Below, piece by piece: positions 30,030-40,492 of a stretch of DNA of 64,000 nt. Below the pieces are notes generated by a model, which was given only the letters and a program-made list of their open reading frames with translations, was not told where the DNA came from and made no database searches. Each line of letters begins with the position of its first letter. Position 1 is the first letter of the stretch. Made by a program: the position numbers and the translations under genes. The stretch is from Acanthosepion esculentum (taxonomy: Eukaryota; Mollusca; Cephalopoda; Sepiida; Sepiidae), in contig OZ038485.1 in NCBI GenBank assembly GCA_964036315.1, positions 94,473,086 through 94,537,085 on the forward strand, in the 5' to 3' direction.

Positions 30030-30397
30030 CAATGCATCAAAATTCATTTATTGATTTGTTTTTTACGGCTTGTCAACCCAATGCGCATTATTCAAAGCCA
30101 GAAATATTTTTTAGATTGTAAGAATTCTTTTTTTGGAGATAATAATGTTTTAGTGACACAAGTCTTACTAATTAGCCTATAGTTTTGTGGGGAGAAGAGG
30201 TTTGATTTATAGATCATAAGGATATTTGCGTGTAAGCGAATTTAACGAACCCAACGGGAATTGGAACACGGCTCGCCGATTAACAATTCCGAGCCGTTAT
30301 CCATAACACCACATCTAAGTTTACAACACCTGGCATTCCCAAGCGGTCACCCATCTAGGTACTGACCAGACTCGACGTTGCTTAACTTCGGTGATCA
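30030..30397 (-). mobile_element. Chimeric 5S rRNA-tRNA SINE, copy 2
   Basis: On the minus strand, from about 30394: TGATCACCGAAGTTAAGCAA, CGTCGAGTCTGGTCAGTACC, TAGATGGGTGACCGCTTGGG, AATGCCAGGTGTTGTAAAC, which follows 5S rRNA from nt ~35 to its end. Directly after it comes the tRNA-like part: GGTGTTATGGATAACGGCTC and a B-box-like GTGTTCCAATTCCCGTTG. Then come a body shared with 9340-9600 and a tail containing GGGTTGACAAGCCGTAAA. The 5S part is better kept than in copy 1. Confidence 0.85.
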
Positions 30398-30664
30398 TAC
30401 AAAAAATATCCAGCATATTATCATTATTATTATTATCGTTATTATTATTTGAGCAATCGTAATGGTGAACTAATTAGAAAAGTTCACTTTGAAAAAACAA
30501 AAATTACACAAAAAGCTCTCTCTGACTCATGGTCCCTTTCATTTCGGAAAATCTGACAAACTGGTACACGTCACTCAACTATTCGTCAACACATGCTGCA
30601 CGAACATATGTTACCATACGACCTCCTTTTCTCGCCCCGACAATTCTTTTCTTGTTTGCTTTTC

Positions 30665-30815
30665 CTTTCACATCTCTTTTTCTTTTTCTTTCTTTCATTC
30701 TTTCTTTATTTCTTTCTTTCTTTCTTTCTTTCTGTCTTTCTTTCTGTCTTTCTTTCTTTTTTTCTTTCTTTATTTCTTTCTTTCTTTCTGTCTTTCTTTT
30801 TTTTTTCTTTCTATT
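30665..30815. repeat. (TTTC)n microsatellite
   Basis: TTTC tetranucleotides with TTTCTGTC interruptions. The Phe/Ser/Leu-rich ORFs (plus) and Lys/Glu/Arg-rich ORF (minus) are repeat translations. Confidence 0.96.
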
Positions 30816-31139
30816 TTGTTTCAACTGACCTACCTGGGTAACTATTAACAAAAAAAAAAGAAGAAAACCAACACAAGGGCTTCTCGAACAAAAGCACAAT
30901 AATTAGATTTTGAACAACAATAGTTTGTTCAGGTCTGTCCCCGCTAACATATGTTAAACTCCCGAACGTAAAAGCAACATTTGAAGCAACTCCAAGAACC
31001 TAAAACAACTCCTATCACGCACGAATTTTCACAACCAACAGCAAAACACACACACTTCAAATTATAAATAAAAAATATACTAGTTGGAATGGTGAACATT
31101 CTGTATCTTTACCGTTTCGGAATAGAACATTATGCACGT

Positions 31140-31385
31140 TTAATGATCTTCTTTGATGTGCCATGTCCCTTCAGGACATAGTCGACTCTCCACAACCTTG
31201 TAGCTTTAAGCAATGTTTGTCCCTAACTATCCTTCCCGTCCATTTACCCAGTAAGCCGCATGAGTGTCACATTCTCCAACCTCTCCTTCCTTATTGTGTC
31301 TCCAGAAATTCCAACGTTCTCCATCTGATTCTAAATATAACCGCATGTTATGTGGCGCTACGTACACGATTCTTCTGAAACATGC
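31140..31385 (-). mobile_element. LINE ORF2 C-terminal remnant (YGSEC-W family)
   Basis: The plus strand carries the complement of the family's 3' end (GATGTGCCATGTCCCTTCAG) and decayed coding words up to about 31380, in the order of 42060-42460. Heavily mutated. Confidence 0.5.
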
Positions 31386-31499
31386 GATCAACCTTAAAGA
31401 AAATCATCTACATGCACAACACTAGTTCTGTAACACCTAAGTAGCACAAAGTGAATGAAGGCTTCTGGTGGATTTTGTATATAGACCAGACCTATGCCC

Positions 31500-32275
31500 A
31501 AAATTTATTTATTGTATTTCTGAATGAAATGTAGAGACAGAGAGTGAGAAGAAAGGACTAAGCATAAACTACAAGACAGCCTGCATGATCTTCAGTAAGA
31601 GGAATGGCCCGAAATGCGATTTGAACGTTGGGAACACTAGAATCAAGCAGACGCGGAAGTTTAAATATCTGGGAAGCGTCTTGACAGAGAACGGTAAGTG
31701 TGACACGGAGATCCGTAGACGTATTGGGATGACCAAGGACACATTCCAAAAGCTGGGCAGAGTATTGTGAGACAGGAGAGTTTCTTTGATAACAAAGAAA
31801 AGAATACGGTGCTGTTACGTGACACCTGTCCTTCTTTACGGCAGCGAAAGCTGGGCGATTTCCTCAAAGATGAAGAAGAGACTCGAGGCGACGGAGATGT
31901 GGTTCTACAGAAGGATGATAAGGATGTCATGGATCGAGCGTGTGATCAACGATGAGGTCTTAGAGACGTTGCAAAAGAAGAGGAGGCTTGTACTTAATAT
32001 CAGGAAGAGGCAGCTGAAGTTTCTGGGATACATAACGAGGAAGGAGGGCATGGAGAATCTGATACTCACGGGTCGAATAGAGGGAAAGAGAGACAAGGGA
32101 AAACAACGCGTGACATACCTGGCGGATTTAAGCAAGTGGATGACAGAACGTGGTCTGGGGGAAGAAGCCGAGAGAAGCAACTTGCTGAGAGCTACAAGGG
32201 ATAGAGGGAGGTGGAGAGCCATGATCGCCTACGTCCTGAAAGGATATGGCACATGAAAAGAAAAAGAATGATGTT
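31500..32275 (+). pseudogene. LINE ORF2 C-terminal third, best copy of the YGSEC-W family
   Basis: One frame from about 31530 to 32256 with a single stop at 31768-31770: TACMIFSKRNGPKCDLN, FKYLGSVLTENGKCDTEIRR, then VTPVLLYGSESWAISSKMKK, EMWFYRRMIRMSWIERV, LNIRKRQLKFLGYITRKEGM and LTGRIEGKRDKGKQRVTYLA. This is the region after the reverse-transcriptase fingers and thumb in many animal non-LTR elements (endonuclease-reverse transcriptase proteins). The 3' end is at AAAGGATATGGCACATGAAA. The low number of stops suggests a rather young copy. Confidence 0.8.
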
Positions 32276-32399
32276 CAAACTCTTTACAGACGGTGTTGGT
32301 ATTAGTTAAAATAGTAATTTCCTTTAGTTTTGTTTATCATCACATAGTATTATTTGCTGGAGTAAATTATTAGCTCACTGACAAGGTTTTGGTCAACAC

Positions 32400-32590
32400 G
32401 TTGTATGGTTTTCCAGGCACTTTCCAAAGGTACCGCACGCTGGGATCAAGAAGTCACGTGCCTCACAAATCGAGCATGGTGAAATTCGAACCCAGGTCCA
32501 TAGTGCTAGCACGAAGTCACAAGTCATCGTGACCGAGGGCTTGAGCGTGCTGACATTATCCGGACTATTGATCACGTATTCTTTCCCCAA
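32400..32590 (-). mobile_element. tRNA-like dispersed repeat (ATTCGAACCCAGG type)
   Basis: On the minus strand a B-box-like CTGGGTTCGAATTTCACC (around 32490). The part CACAAGTCATCGTGACCGAG, GGCTTGAGCGTGCTGACATT recurs at 62212-62250. Confidence 0.55.
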
Positions 32591-32594
32591 AACT

Positions 32595-32935
32595 GTAATT
32601 AAGGTCCGCTCAGTATAGTTGCAGTATCAACCACAGGTGAGTTCTGTGGGTGTTGAACAAACACAAATCTGCCCGAGCAGGCGTCTGTGATGGGAATTAA
32701 CTAGCTGCTCTAGTAGACTAGTAACCTTGGACACGAGTGGCCAGACATTAGTATATCATTATAGTATATTAAATAAAGACTACTTCTTCTTGTTGTCTTA
32801 TTCCCTATATATCTATTTTTAATGTATATCTTAATGTAGAGAATTTTCCCAACTCGCAGATCACATACGTTAGTGATGCGTTGTTCTGGTTGATCAGACT
32901 CGGAAGGTAGATCACATTCTTACGTAGCACCAAAT
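32595..32935 (+). repeat. LTR-like repeat, copy A (empty site for the Tigger MITE)
   Basis: Matches 33265-33775 in order: TAAGGTCCGCTCAG, GCCCGAGCAGGCGTCTG, TAGTATATCATTATAGTATA, TTAAATAAAGACTACTTCTT, TTTTTAATGTATATCTTAAT, GATCAGACTCGGAAGG. It contains AATAAA followed by a GT/TTCTTGTTGTC-rich stretch, as in an LTR R region. A third, shorter copy is at about 33120-33240. No firm TG/CA ends defined. Confidence 0.6.
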
Positions 32936-33264
32936 CGTGTCTTAAGAATGGTACCTGATGCCTATTACCCATGTGTGTACATCCAGTTCATATCATTATC
33001 CGGGGTGGGTGTTCGTGAGGTGGGTGTGGACACGAATTAACATCTGCATTGAAAAAGAATTCAGAATGGAATTCCGTAGTCACTGTGACCCCCTGCAAAT
33101 ACAACAGTGGCCACAATTTTTCTAATTTTATTCCGTATATATGTATTTCTTATGTATATTTAATGTAGATAATTTTCTCAAATCGAAGTTCTGACAGATC
33201 AGACTCGGAAAGTAGATCCCATACTAAACTAGTACCGAATAAAATGCTTTATTAATTCAGAAAC

Positions 33265-33775
33265 GGTAACTAAGGTCCGCTCAGCATAGTTGCAGTATCA
33301 ATCACATGTAGGCTCTTCGGGTGTTGAACAAATACAAATGTGCCCGAGCAGGCGTCTGCAATAAGGATTGGTTATCCGCCCTAGTAGATAGAGAGGTCAG
33401 CCATTAGTATATCATTATAGTATATTAAATAAAGACTACTTCTTCTTGTCTTATTCCATATGTATCTATTTTTAATGTACAGTGTAACCCGGATATAAGA
33501 GACCCTGATATAAGAGAAACCCTGATATAAGAGAGATTCTCTCTGGTCCCAAATTAGAGCCTGTGTTAATGTATATAAAATAGACCATACCCGGATATAA
33601 GAGAAACCCGGATATAAGATACTTATTCTCCGGTCCAGACAACTCTCTTATATCCGGGTTACACTGTATATCTTAATGTAGAGAATTTTCCCAACTCGTA
33701 GATCACATACGTTAGTGATCCGCTGTTCTGGTTGATCAGACTCGGAAGGGAGATCAAATTCTTAAGTAGCACCAT
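33265..33775 (+). repeat. LTR-like repeat, copy B, with Tigger MITE inside
   Basis: The same sequence as copy A, but interrupted between TTTTTAATGTA and TATATCTTAATG by the 187-bp MITE; removing the MITE and one TA restores copy A's order. Copies A and B in direct orientation about 670 bp apart could be two LTRs or tandem duplicates. Confidence 0.65.
33480..33666. mobile_element. Tigger/pogo-like MITE, copy 2
   Basis: 187 bp, CAGTGTAACCCGGATATAAG at the left and the complement at the right, with TA at 33478-33479 and 33667-33668. Inserted in LTR-like copy B; the empty site in copy A (near 32822) confirms TA target duplication. Confidence 0.88.
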
Positions 33776-34167
33776 TTTGCTTCCACTTACCTTAAAACCT
33801 TCTCCCATATGTTCCGTTCATGGCATTGTCAACAACCTTCTACAGAATCACATTTCTGTTGTCTAAGGTCTCATCTTCATCTTCAAATTTTTCCGCATTA
33901 TTTGCCATATAAGAGGACTGATATTATGTAAGAGTTGAGTTCTTTATTTCCGACGATTCTTTTTGAATCTGAAAGACATCTTTCACTATCGCACTGTGTC
34001 TTCGGATTTCAGTGTCAAATTTTCCGGCGTCTGTTATAACAATTCCAAGACAGTTAAACTTCTGTACTTGCCTAATTTTGACGTCTCCATTTTTTGGCTT
34101 GCATCATCTTGGGCTCTCCCTTTTGCTAACAACCATACATTCTAGATCTCTTTAGAGATTTTAAATA

Positions 34168-34179
34168 AGTTTACACGCA

Positions 34180-34210
<31 letters not shown>
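34168..34210. repeat. (CA)n microsatellite
   Basis: CA dinucleotides after a short GCATG run. Confidence 0.95.
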
Positions 34211-34289
34211 TATAACACTATTATTTTGTTTTCACCATTAACACCACAGTAGACTTTTTGTGGTTACTGAAAGGACCGGTGATTTTATT

Positions 34290-34750
34290 TAGGTCAAGGG
34301 AATCATGAAAAAGAACATGATTCGATTTTAACAAGACATGCTATACCATCTGGAAAACAAATCATCTTTCAACAAGACAACGATCCAAAACACTCTTCTA
34401 ATTTTGTTAAAAAATTAGGAAATTATGACTTGGCCGCCTCAATCTCTTTATCTCTGATGCTGAATTAGTTTGGGACGATAATTTTTATCTGGCTGAGATG
34501 CGACACAAGTTCGAAAGTATGGAGCACCAAGTGAGAGTTGAAGTCACTATTCAGTTGTAATTGATCTAACGGGGCAAGTTTGCTAACCATTACAGCACGT
34601 CGAAGTACCCAATTAGTATGGGATGAATTGGATAGGAGAGTACGAAGAGTGAGAGTGAGCTATTTCATTGCTTGAAGAAATCTTGGGAAGGTCTGCCGTC
34701 TACTGTTGGAAAAACTGTTGAAAAGAACGCTAAGCATTTATAAAACAGTA
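34290..34750 (+). pseudogene. Tc1-like transposase remnant, split by a SINE
   Basis: Plus-strand words IIFQQDNDPKHSSNFVKKLG (about 34355-34415, containing the second catalytic Asp), a decayed middle, and LVWDELDRRVRRV (about 34613-34650, the catalytic Glu region NPIE-LW is lost). The Tc1 reading is interrupted at the LVWD codons by a minus-strand SINE (34479-34610). Confidence 0.7.
34479..34610 (-). mobile_element. tRNA-derived SINE inserted in a Tc1 remnant
   Basis: The minus strand reads GTGCTGTAATGGTTAGCAAA, TTAGATCAATTACAACTGAA, then GGTGCTCCATACTTTCGAAC and TTGTGTCGCATCTCAGC, the TTCGGCCTTGTGCCACAT family (compare 36298-36425). It is flanked by a 16-bp duplication AATTAGTNTGGGAYGA (34463-34478 and 34611-34626, 2 differences), showing LINE-type retroposition. 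Confidence 0.8.
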
Positions 34751-34889
34751 ATTAAGGCAGGTAGTGACGAAAACAAAATATGATGCGGTTGTATGATATT
34801 TTTTATAGTTAAGTGCTTATTTTTTGTCAAAATAAATGTAAATGCACTAAGATGTGTCGTCTCACCAGATTTATTCAGCCTTCCAGTCA

Positions 34890-35207
34890 GTTATGTTCCA
34901 TGCGTGATACACGTTTAGGCGATCATGTATCTTTCGATACATGACTGACGAGGCAGATTTTTTCCCGCGGTAGGTTGCCATTTCTTTCTGCGGTAGACCA
35001 CTTGCCATCCAAGGCTATAGAACCCGGTCTGTCGCCATCCAAGGATATAGAACCCTGCTATTTATCCATAGCTGTGCGAGAAGAAGAGGATTCATGCCTT
35101 TCCCAAGGGTATTAGTACGTAAGTGAATGTAATGGATTCGACTGGAATTCGAACTCGGCTCTCCGATTCTTCGATCCGAGCCGCTATCCATTACACCAGT
35201 CATAAAA
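34890..35207 (-). mobile_element. tRNA-derived SINE, GAGTTCGAATTCCAG family, near full length
   Basis: On the minus strand: TGTAATGGATAGCGGCTCGG (A-box region), GAGCCGAGTTCGAATTCCAG (B box), the body CACTTACGTACTAATACCC, TTGGGAAAGGCATGAATCC, CCTTGGATGGC, and the end GTCAGTCATGTATCGAAAG and CGTGTATCACGCATGGAAC. GTCTGTC...CAAGG is partly duplicated inside (35012-35050). Confidence 0.8.
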
Positions 35208-35214
35208 TCTAGGT

Positions 35215-35340
35215 ATCATAGCGGAAAGTTCATCAGAACAATTGCCATGAAAGCATTTATATGAAAAGCACAGTGAAGCTACATTACGGCGGCAGGAAAG
35301 TGACTGAAGGTGAAATGCGTCAGGTCATTTGAAGAAGTCG
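35215..35340 (-). mobile_element. Jockey/I-like LINE fragment
   Basis: TAGGTATCATAGCGGAAAGT and CATCAGAACAATTGCCATGA match the complement of the LINE coding sequence around 6685-6735 and 44260-44290. Confidence 0.5.
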
Positions 35341-35384
35341 TTCAAAACAACTCCAAATATACAACACTGATGATTCTGTTTTAG

Positions 35385-35790
35385 ACCCAATCAGTGAAAT
35401 CAAGCTCAGATCAACTGTTTTAACTCATAACTCTGCACTAGAATTGCGTGCTTTGATCATTGTTAACAATGTTTTGCTCTTCTATTAAAATCAGTTTCTC
35501 TTTTTTTTCTTAATCATTTTACCCCAAGCCAACAAGACGTTAATGTCACTAAGAGGCAAGCAGATATTTGATTCATCCATCTGAGCTTGATCTCACTGAT
35601 TTGGTCTAAAACCCAATCAGTGAGATCAAGCTCAGATCAACTGTTTTAACTCATAACTCTACACTAGAATTGCGTGCTTTGATCATTGTTAACAACGTTT
35701 TGCTCTTCTATTAAAATCAGTTTCTTTTTCTTTTCTTAATCATTTTATCCCTAGCTAAAAATGGTGTTAATATCACTAAGAGGCAAGGAT
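35385..35790. repeat. Direct duplication of about 185 bp, offset 221 bp
   Basis: ACCCAATCAGTGAAATCAAG, ATTGCGTGCTTTGATCATTG, TTAACAATGTTTTGCTC and TCACTAAGAGGCAAG occur at 35387-35570 and again at 35608-35788 with few changes. The joint contains an inverted copy of the start (TGAGCTTGATCTCACTGATT at 35581). Source unknown. Confidence 0.75.
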
Positions 35791-35794
35791 TGAT

Positions 35795-35905
35795 ACATTT
35801 CCAAAGGGTATTAGCATGTAAGTGAATGTAATGGATTTGACCGGAATTCGAACTCGACTGTCCGATTCCTCGATCCGAGCCGCTATCCATTACTCCACCG
35901 TGCGT
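35795..35905 (-). mobile_element. tRNA-derived SINE fragment, GAGTTCGAATTCCAG family
   Basis: GTAATGGATAGCGGCTCGGA, GAGTTCGAATTCCGGTC and CACTTACATGCTAATACC on the minus strand. Truncated after the body start. Confidence 0.75.
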
Positions 35906-36129
35906 TACATCGAGTCGCTCCTAACACAACTAGAAATGCTACCAGCATTCATTATTGGCGGACACAATATTAACATAAGATTTGCAGATGACACAATGTT
36001 GAGGAATTACACAGTAAGTTATATTGCACAGTAAGTTATATTGAAGGATTACACAGTAAGACAACTGCAGGGATTTCTACAAATTTTAAAGAAAGGACTA
36101 TCAATTGTAAGAAGAAATTAATTTAAGTA

Positions 36130-36800
36130 CCTGGCAAGTGTTATAACAAACCATGCAAAACATGATACAGAAATGCAAAGGCACAATGGAATAGAGAAAG
36201 ATGCTGTCCAAAAGTCAAGCAAAGTATTAAGAGACAGGAAATTTTCGTCAGAAACAAAGAGTACTGAACAGTTATGCAACATCAGTCCTCCTACATGGGG
36301 CATCTCGGCATGGTGTAATGGTTCGCAAGCTTGTCTCGCTAGATCAGTTACGACTGAAAAGTGAGTCCGAACCCTACTAGGTGCTCCATACTTTCGGCCT
36401 TGTGCCACATCTAAGCTACGCCTAGGAAATAACCATCAGTTCTCCTACATGGTAGTGAAACTTAAGGTAACAAAAATGTGATTCTACAGAAGCATGTTGA
36501 GAATATCATAGACAAGAGCGTTTTAAGGGAAATAAAAAGGACATTTTTGCTTTGATTCAGAAAGAGACAGTTGACATTTCCGAGGCATAATGAGGAGAGA
36601 AGGCTTGGAAAATTTGACACTCCCAGGGCATACTGAAGGCACGTGAGATAGAGGAGAACAGCGAGTGGCATGCCTAAAATAGATGGCAGAACAGGGAGTG
36701 GGGGTACAGTAAGAGGCAAACTGTTCTTACTTTTCAAAAATGATAAGAAACTGTGGAGAGCCGTGACTGCTCACATTCTGAAGGGACACGGCATATACAA
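36130..36800 (+). pseudogene. LINE remnant (YGSEC-W family) with SINE inside
   Basis: Decayed words on the plus strand at 36170-36290 and 36435-36800 (KLWRAVTAHILKGHGIYKK near the 3' end), with many frame breaks. The SINE at 36298-36425 interrupts it between TCCTCCTACATGGG and its repeat TTCTCCTACATGG. Confidence 0.55.
36298..36425 (+). mobile_element. tRNA-derived SINE, TTCGGCCTTGTGCCACAT family
   Basis: GGCATCTCGGCATGGTGTAA and TGGTTCGCAAGCTTGTC form the A-box part, AGTGAGTCCGAACCCTAC the B-box part, then GGTGCTCCATACTTTCGG and CCTTGTGCCACATCTAAGC. Short repeats CCTCCTACATGG (36288-36299) and TCTCCTACATGG (36440-36451) flank it and are probably the target duplication. Confidence 0.78.
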
Positions 36801-37291
36801 GAAGGTTATATGTATAACAGATAGGTCTCTACCACAGAAATGCATTGCAAATGATTTTACATTAGAAATGAATAGTAATTTTTTTTTCCTGAGAAATACA
36901 TGACAAAAGGTTAAAAAAAAGAAATGACAGCATTTAGGAGTTCACTCACGCGTTACTGACAGGACAGTGCTAGACAGCTGAATAAAAACTGATTTTATAT
37001 AAAGTAATTCTGCTCGCCTATATGCTATAGGAATCTGTGTGTGCGTGGGTTTAACTGGAGCGTAACGGGTTTTTATATAAAGTCCTCACTGAAGCATTTT
37101 CTGGATATTTTTTTAATGATATCACAGGATCCTTTACTGTATTCGAAACAGATTTAGCTGTAAAATTATAGCTGCGGGCGTTGGTTCTAACAATGACACG
37201 CCTCTACTTGAATCAATAAAGCCTTATGCTACACACTTGCTTTCTCGATTAATTCTTGAACATTCGGCGATAAAACAAGATAAATACTTAC

Positions 37292-37359
37292 CAAAGATGT
37301 GTAAAAGGACGCAATCATCCCAACTGACAATACAGACCCCCACAGGGTGAATCCAGTCA
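37292..37359 (-). CDS. SLC5-like sodium/solute symporter, exon 2 of 8 seen
   Basis: A 68-nt exon with acceptor ATTTCAG before 37359 and donor GTAAGT at 37291. It encodes (V)TGFTLWGSVLSVGMIASFY and TSL, matching the SLC5 segment ALNAVTG-DLW-SV---G-VCT-YT-LGG. The first two bases complete a Val codon from exon 1; it ends in phase 0 so that exon 3 starts with Gly-Gly. Confidence 0.94.
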
Positions 37360-37766
37360 CTGAAATATAATAGAATCCAAAGTTAATACAATTATAATGG
37401 TACTACTTAAACTGACTGGTCCGCTTGTAAAAAAAATAGGGAAAATTTCTTTTAGCAATTTTTGCAGATTAGAATTCATTAGACCTTCGTCAAACTATAG
37501 CATTTGTCAGAATTGGGAAATATTTTTTTTTATCATTTTAGGAAGTCATGGTAATTCACAGCTAATAAAGAAGAGAAATCGGCGGAGAGTCATAACTGTC
37601 TATGGCAGTGTTTCTCAACCTTTTTAAGGGATAGCACATCTAGGAGCAAATGGAAATAACACGGCACACTTCTAGGAAGTGAGATAAAATATAACTATGG
37701 AAAAAAATTACAATTTCAGTACAATTCATGTCATTTTCATTTCATACAAATTTCGGACTAATATAC

Positions 37767-38336
37767 TAGGTTGGCCAGAAAGTCCTGACTCACTTAGGAA
37801 AAAGGAAAGAAAACAACAAATCTTGATCTCTGTTTGCTGGAATTTCCAAGGAGTATTGCATTTCGAGCTTGTTCCACATAGTCATTCCATCAACGCTAAA
37901 CTCTATTGCCAGTAGCTAGACCGAGTGTGTGGCAAACTAAAGAAGGAGTATCCTGCTTTGGTCAATCGAGGTCGAGCTTTGTTTTCTCAAGAAGGAAAAG
38001 TTTAAACAGAACGGTATTGAGATACTTCTCCATCCATTATTCAGTCTTGATGCTGCTCCGAGTGACTATGGTGTATTCTGGTCAATGGCACACGTCCCCT
38101 GCGATCAGCGATTCAACACTTTTGATAAAGAAAAGGAGGCTTGTTTACAGTTTGTTTATTTTTTTATTAAAACCAACAGACTAGTATCTGGGACAGATTC
38201 GAACGCTGGCTGATTACTGGCAGAAGATCGTCGAGAATGATGGACTTTATTTTCGAAGAATAAATGTTGGTGTGGCACCATAAAATGTTGTTGTCTTTCC
38301 GTTTCGTAAGAGAGCCAAGACTTACTAGCCAACCTA
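37767..38336 (+). pseudogene. Mariner element, deleted and decayed
   Basis: Left end AGGTTGGCCAGAAAGTCCTG and right end AAGACTTACTAGCCAACCT are mariner-type inverted repeats next to TA. Plus-strand coding words survive: ILISVCWNFQGVLHFELVPH, LKKEYPALVNRGRALFSQEG and LFSLDAAPSDYGVFWSMAHV (third catalytic Asp in PSDYGVF). The N-terminal DNA-binding domain is missing and there are several stops. Confidence 0.75.
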
Positions 38337-38514
38337 ATACTTTAAAAAAATTAGAAAATTATTAAATAAAATGGTCGATGCTGCATATCGGAAAATTCGA
38401 CAATATTAATTCATAATTCAATATAACTTTGTAAACATTTTGAGTTAAACAAAAAATGTTGAATACAGTTATATTAAAAAAGGTCAATATTAATTCATTC
38501 AGATAAAAGAAAAT

Positions 38515-38651
<137 letters not shown>

Positions 38652-38684
38652 GTGACGATATTTCGCGTCACACTTAAGAAGAAG

Positions 38685-38945
38685 ATGAATGTGTAAATTC
38701 ATCTCTCTTGAGTGGTATACACATTCTGATACTTGCCGGTCGCAGGGATCCGTCCCTGCGCTGGTAGTATCAGAGCTATGACTAGCTTGGACCAGCTAAG
38801 ACCAGCTATGACTAACTTGGACCAGCGCTGAGCAGCTTGGACAAGCTATGACCAGCGAAGACCAGCGGCCCAAGTGAAGACACTCGGGTTCCCGCGTAAA
38901 AAAAACGACCTTGTGTCACAACCTGACTCAGTGTCAAGTAAATCA
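38685..38945 (+). mobile_element. Retroposed single copy of the U2-array body, with a different head
   Basis: Flanked by an exact 15-bp duplication ACACTTAAGAAGAAG (38670-38684, 38946-38960). From CTGATAC onward it matches the tandem units at 48586-52638: GCCGGTCGCAGGGAT, CGTCCCTGCGCTGGTAGTAT, degenerate GACCAGCTAT decamers, CTCGGGT, CGACCTTGTGTCACAACCTG and TCAAGTAAAT. Its first ~50 nt (ATGAATGTGTAAATTCATCT ...) are unrelated to the U2 head. So the body moves as a separate retroposon. Confidence 0.85.
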
Positions 38946-39059
38946 ACACTTAAGAAGAAGGTAACGCGGCACAGCGGTTGAAAATCACTGGCCTGTGGCC
39001 TCAATGGACACGGCATTTAAAAATGCAGTCTAAAGTGTAAATCTGATGTAAGTGCCATT

Positions 39060-39210
39060 AAGCAAAAAAGAACAGTCACGACTGAAAATTAAAAAAGAGG
39101 TAATAAAGCGATTGGAAGGTGGGGAAACGTCATCGATCATTGGAAATGCATCGACTTCAGTCGGCCAGCGATCGAGACGATTTCAACGAATAAATAAAGA
39201 ATAACGGCGT
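39060..39210 (+). pseudogene. Possible pogo/CENP-B-like HTH remnant
   Basis: A plus-strand frame reads LKIKKEVIKRLEGGETSSII, then GNASTSVGQRS, resembling the N-terminal helix-turn-helix of Tigger/jerky-type transposases (EVI-RLE-GE...IA----S-S). Short and unsupported by a longer ORF. Confidence 0.35.
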
Positions 39211-40480
39211 ATGTGAAAAAGGACTACCCCGAGGAAAGCTACAATTGAGGAAGGTAATGATTTCATTATATCAATTATAGGGAACCAAATTATGATTACT
39301 GAGCCGTACGATTATACGTCAGGTGAAGGGGCTGGAGATGGCCAGGTGGTAATTGTCATTCAAAAAGTGACAATTTTTTGTTTTTTGGGTTTTTTTTTTT
39401 TACCTACCCCACCACGAAGATAGATGTGACAAAGACACACTTAACGCAGTGCCTTACACGCGTAGAAATTATATAGATCCCTGAGCAATTCATTTTTAAG
39501 GCACACTTTTCAACTAGGCTTGACATCCTCGCATTGAAGTAAAATAGAAAAGAGGCAATGTTGAGAAACAGCCCTCCAGAATGAGATTTCTTTTAATTTC
39601 TGTCTCGTGGCTAAAAAAAAAAGGCCGAGAAGCGATAAGGTATTCACCCGCACGCCTACTCGAATAGAATGGGGCCATAAGACCGAGTTTAAAGTGCGCA
39701 TTTTACGTGGGAGATCCACGAGGGACCGGGGCCCCAAATTAGTCCAGTCATCGCGGCACTTCCCCTTTTGAAGATGTACCAGGTGCCAAATGTAATAACA
39801 GTAAGTAGGTTTGTTTCTCGCCCGGTTGACACCCCTCCCCAGTCTTTTGAACAGGCGTAGATGTGTTTATCCCAAGTTTCCTGTTTAGGTTTTGGTTTCC
39901 GGTTCCTTCTAAAGTCTTCTTCAACTCTACACTCCTAACGTTTCCACTAAAAACCCTAAAATTTTATTTACTATTTATTTCTATTTTACTTTTTTAGAAA
40001 TAGGAGTAAATAAGTTCGTTTATTGCCCGGTTCACGCACCTCCACGGTCTTTTGAAAAGGAATAGAGGTTTATCACTTGTTTCCAGTTTATGACTGGGTT
40101 TCCAGTTATTACTAAATTCTACTTCCAATCTATACTTGTAAACTCTCTGATTGAATTATAAAATTCTATTTACTATGAATTAGGAATTATGAAATGTCAT
40201 TTACTTATTAAAACTTGAAATCTTCAAGTCTAGATATAGCCATTATCTTTGCATAACCCCAAGAATTCCACTTCTTGGCTTTTCTTATGCTCATGTAGCA
40301 TGAAACAGTCATCCTGTTCCTTGAGTGGCTCTTGGGCTTTATCTTAGGCGGACATTAGTAAATGGAAAAAAGAGGAAAATGCCAGGTAATAAGTCAATTT
40401 CCCTCCCTTCCCTGAAAGTAACAGTCCTTCTGAGAGGGGACTTCAAGAGATATATACTTGTCAGGTACAAAGGCCGAGAA
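39200..40480. other. Intron region without recognised element
   Basis: No coding domain or element ends recognised. GAGAAGCGATTG..AAG near 40470 and CCGAGAAGCGATAAGG near 39626 are similar, and CCCGGTTGACACCCCTCCCC (39819) and CCGGTTCACGCACCTCCACG (40028) with their flanks look like an old tandem duplication (about 39805-39990 and 40012-40190). Confidence 0.45.
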
Positions 40481-40492
40481 GCGATTGAAAAT

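Noticed and set aside
30318..30397. A 5S rRNA gene on the minus strand
   Set aside because: The 5' third is missing, many positions differ, and it is fused to a tRNA-like unit and a body also found at 9340-9720.
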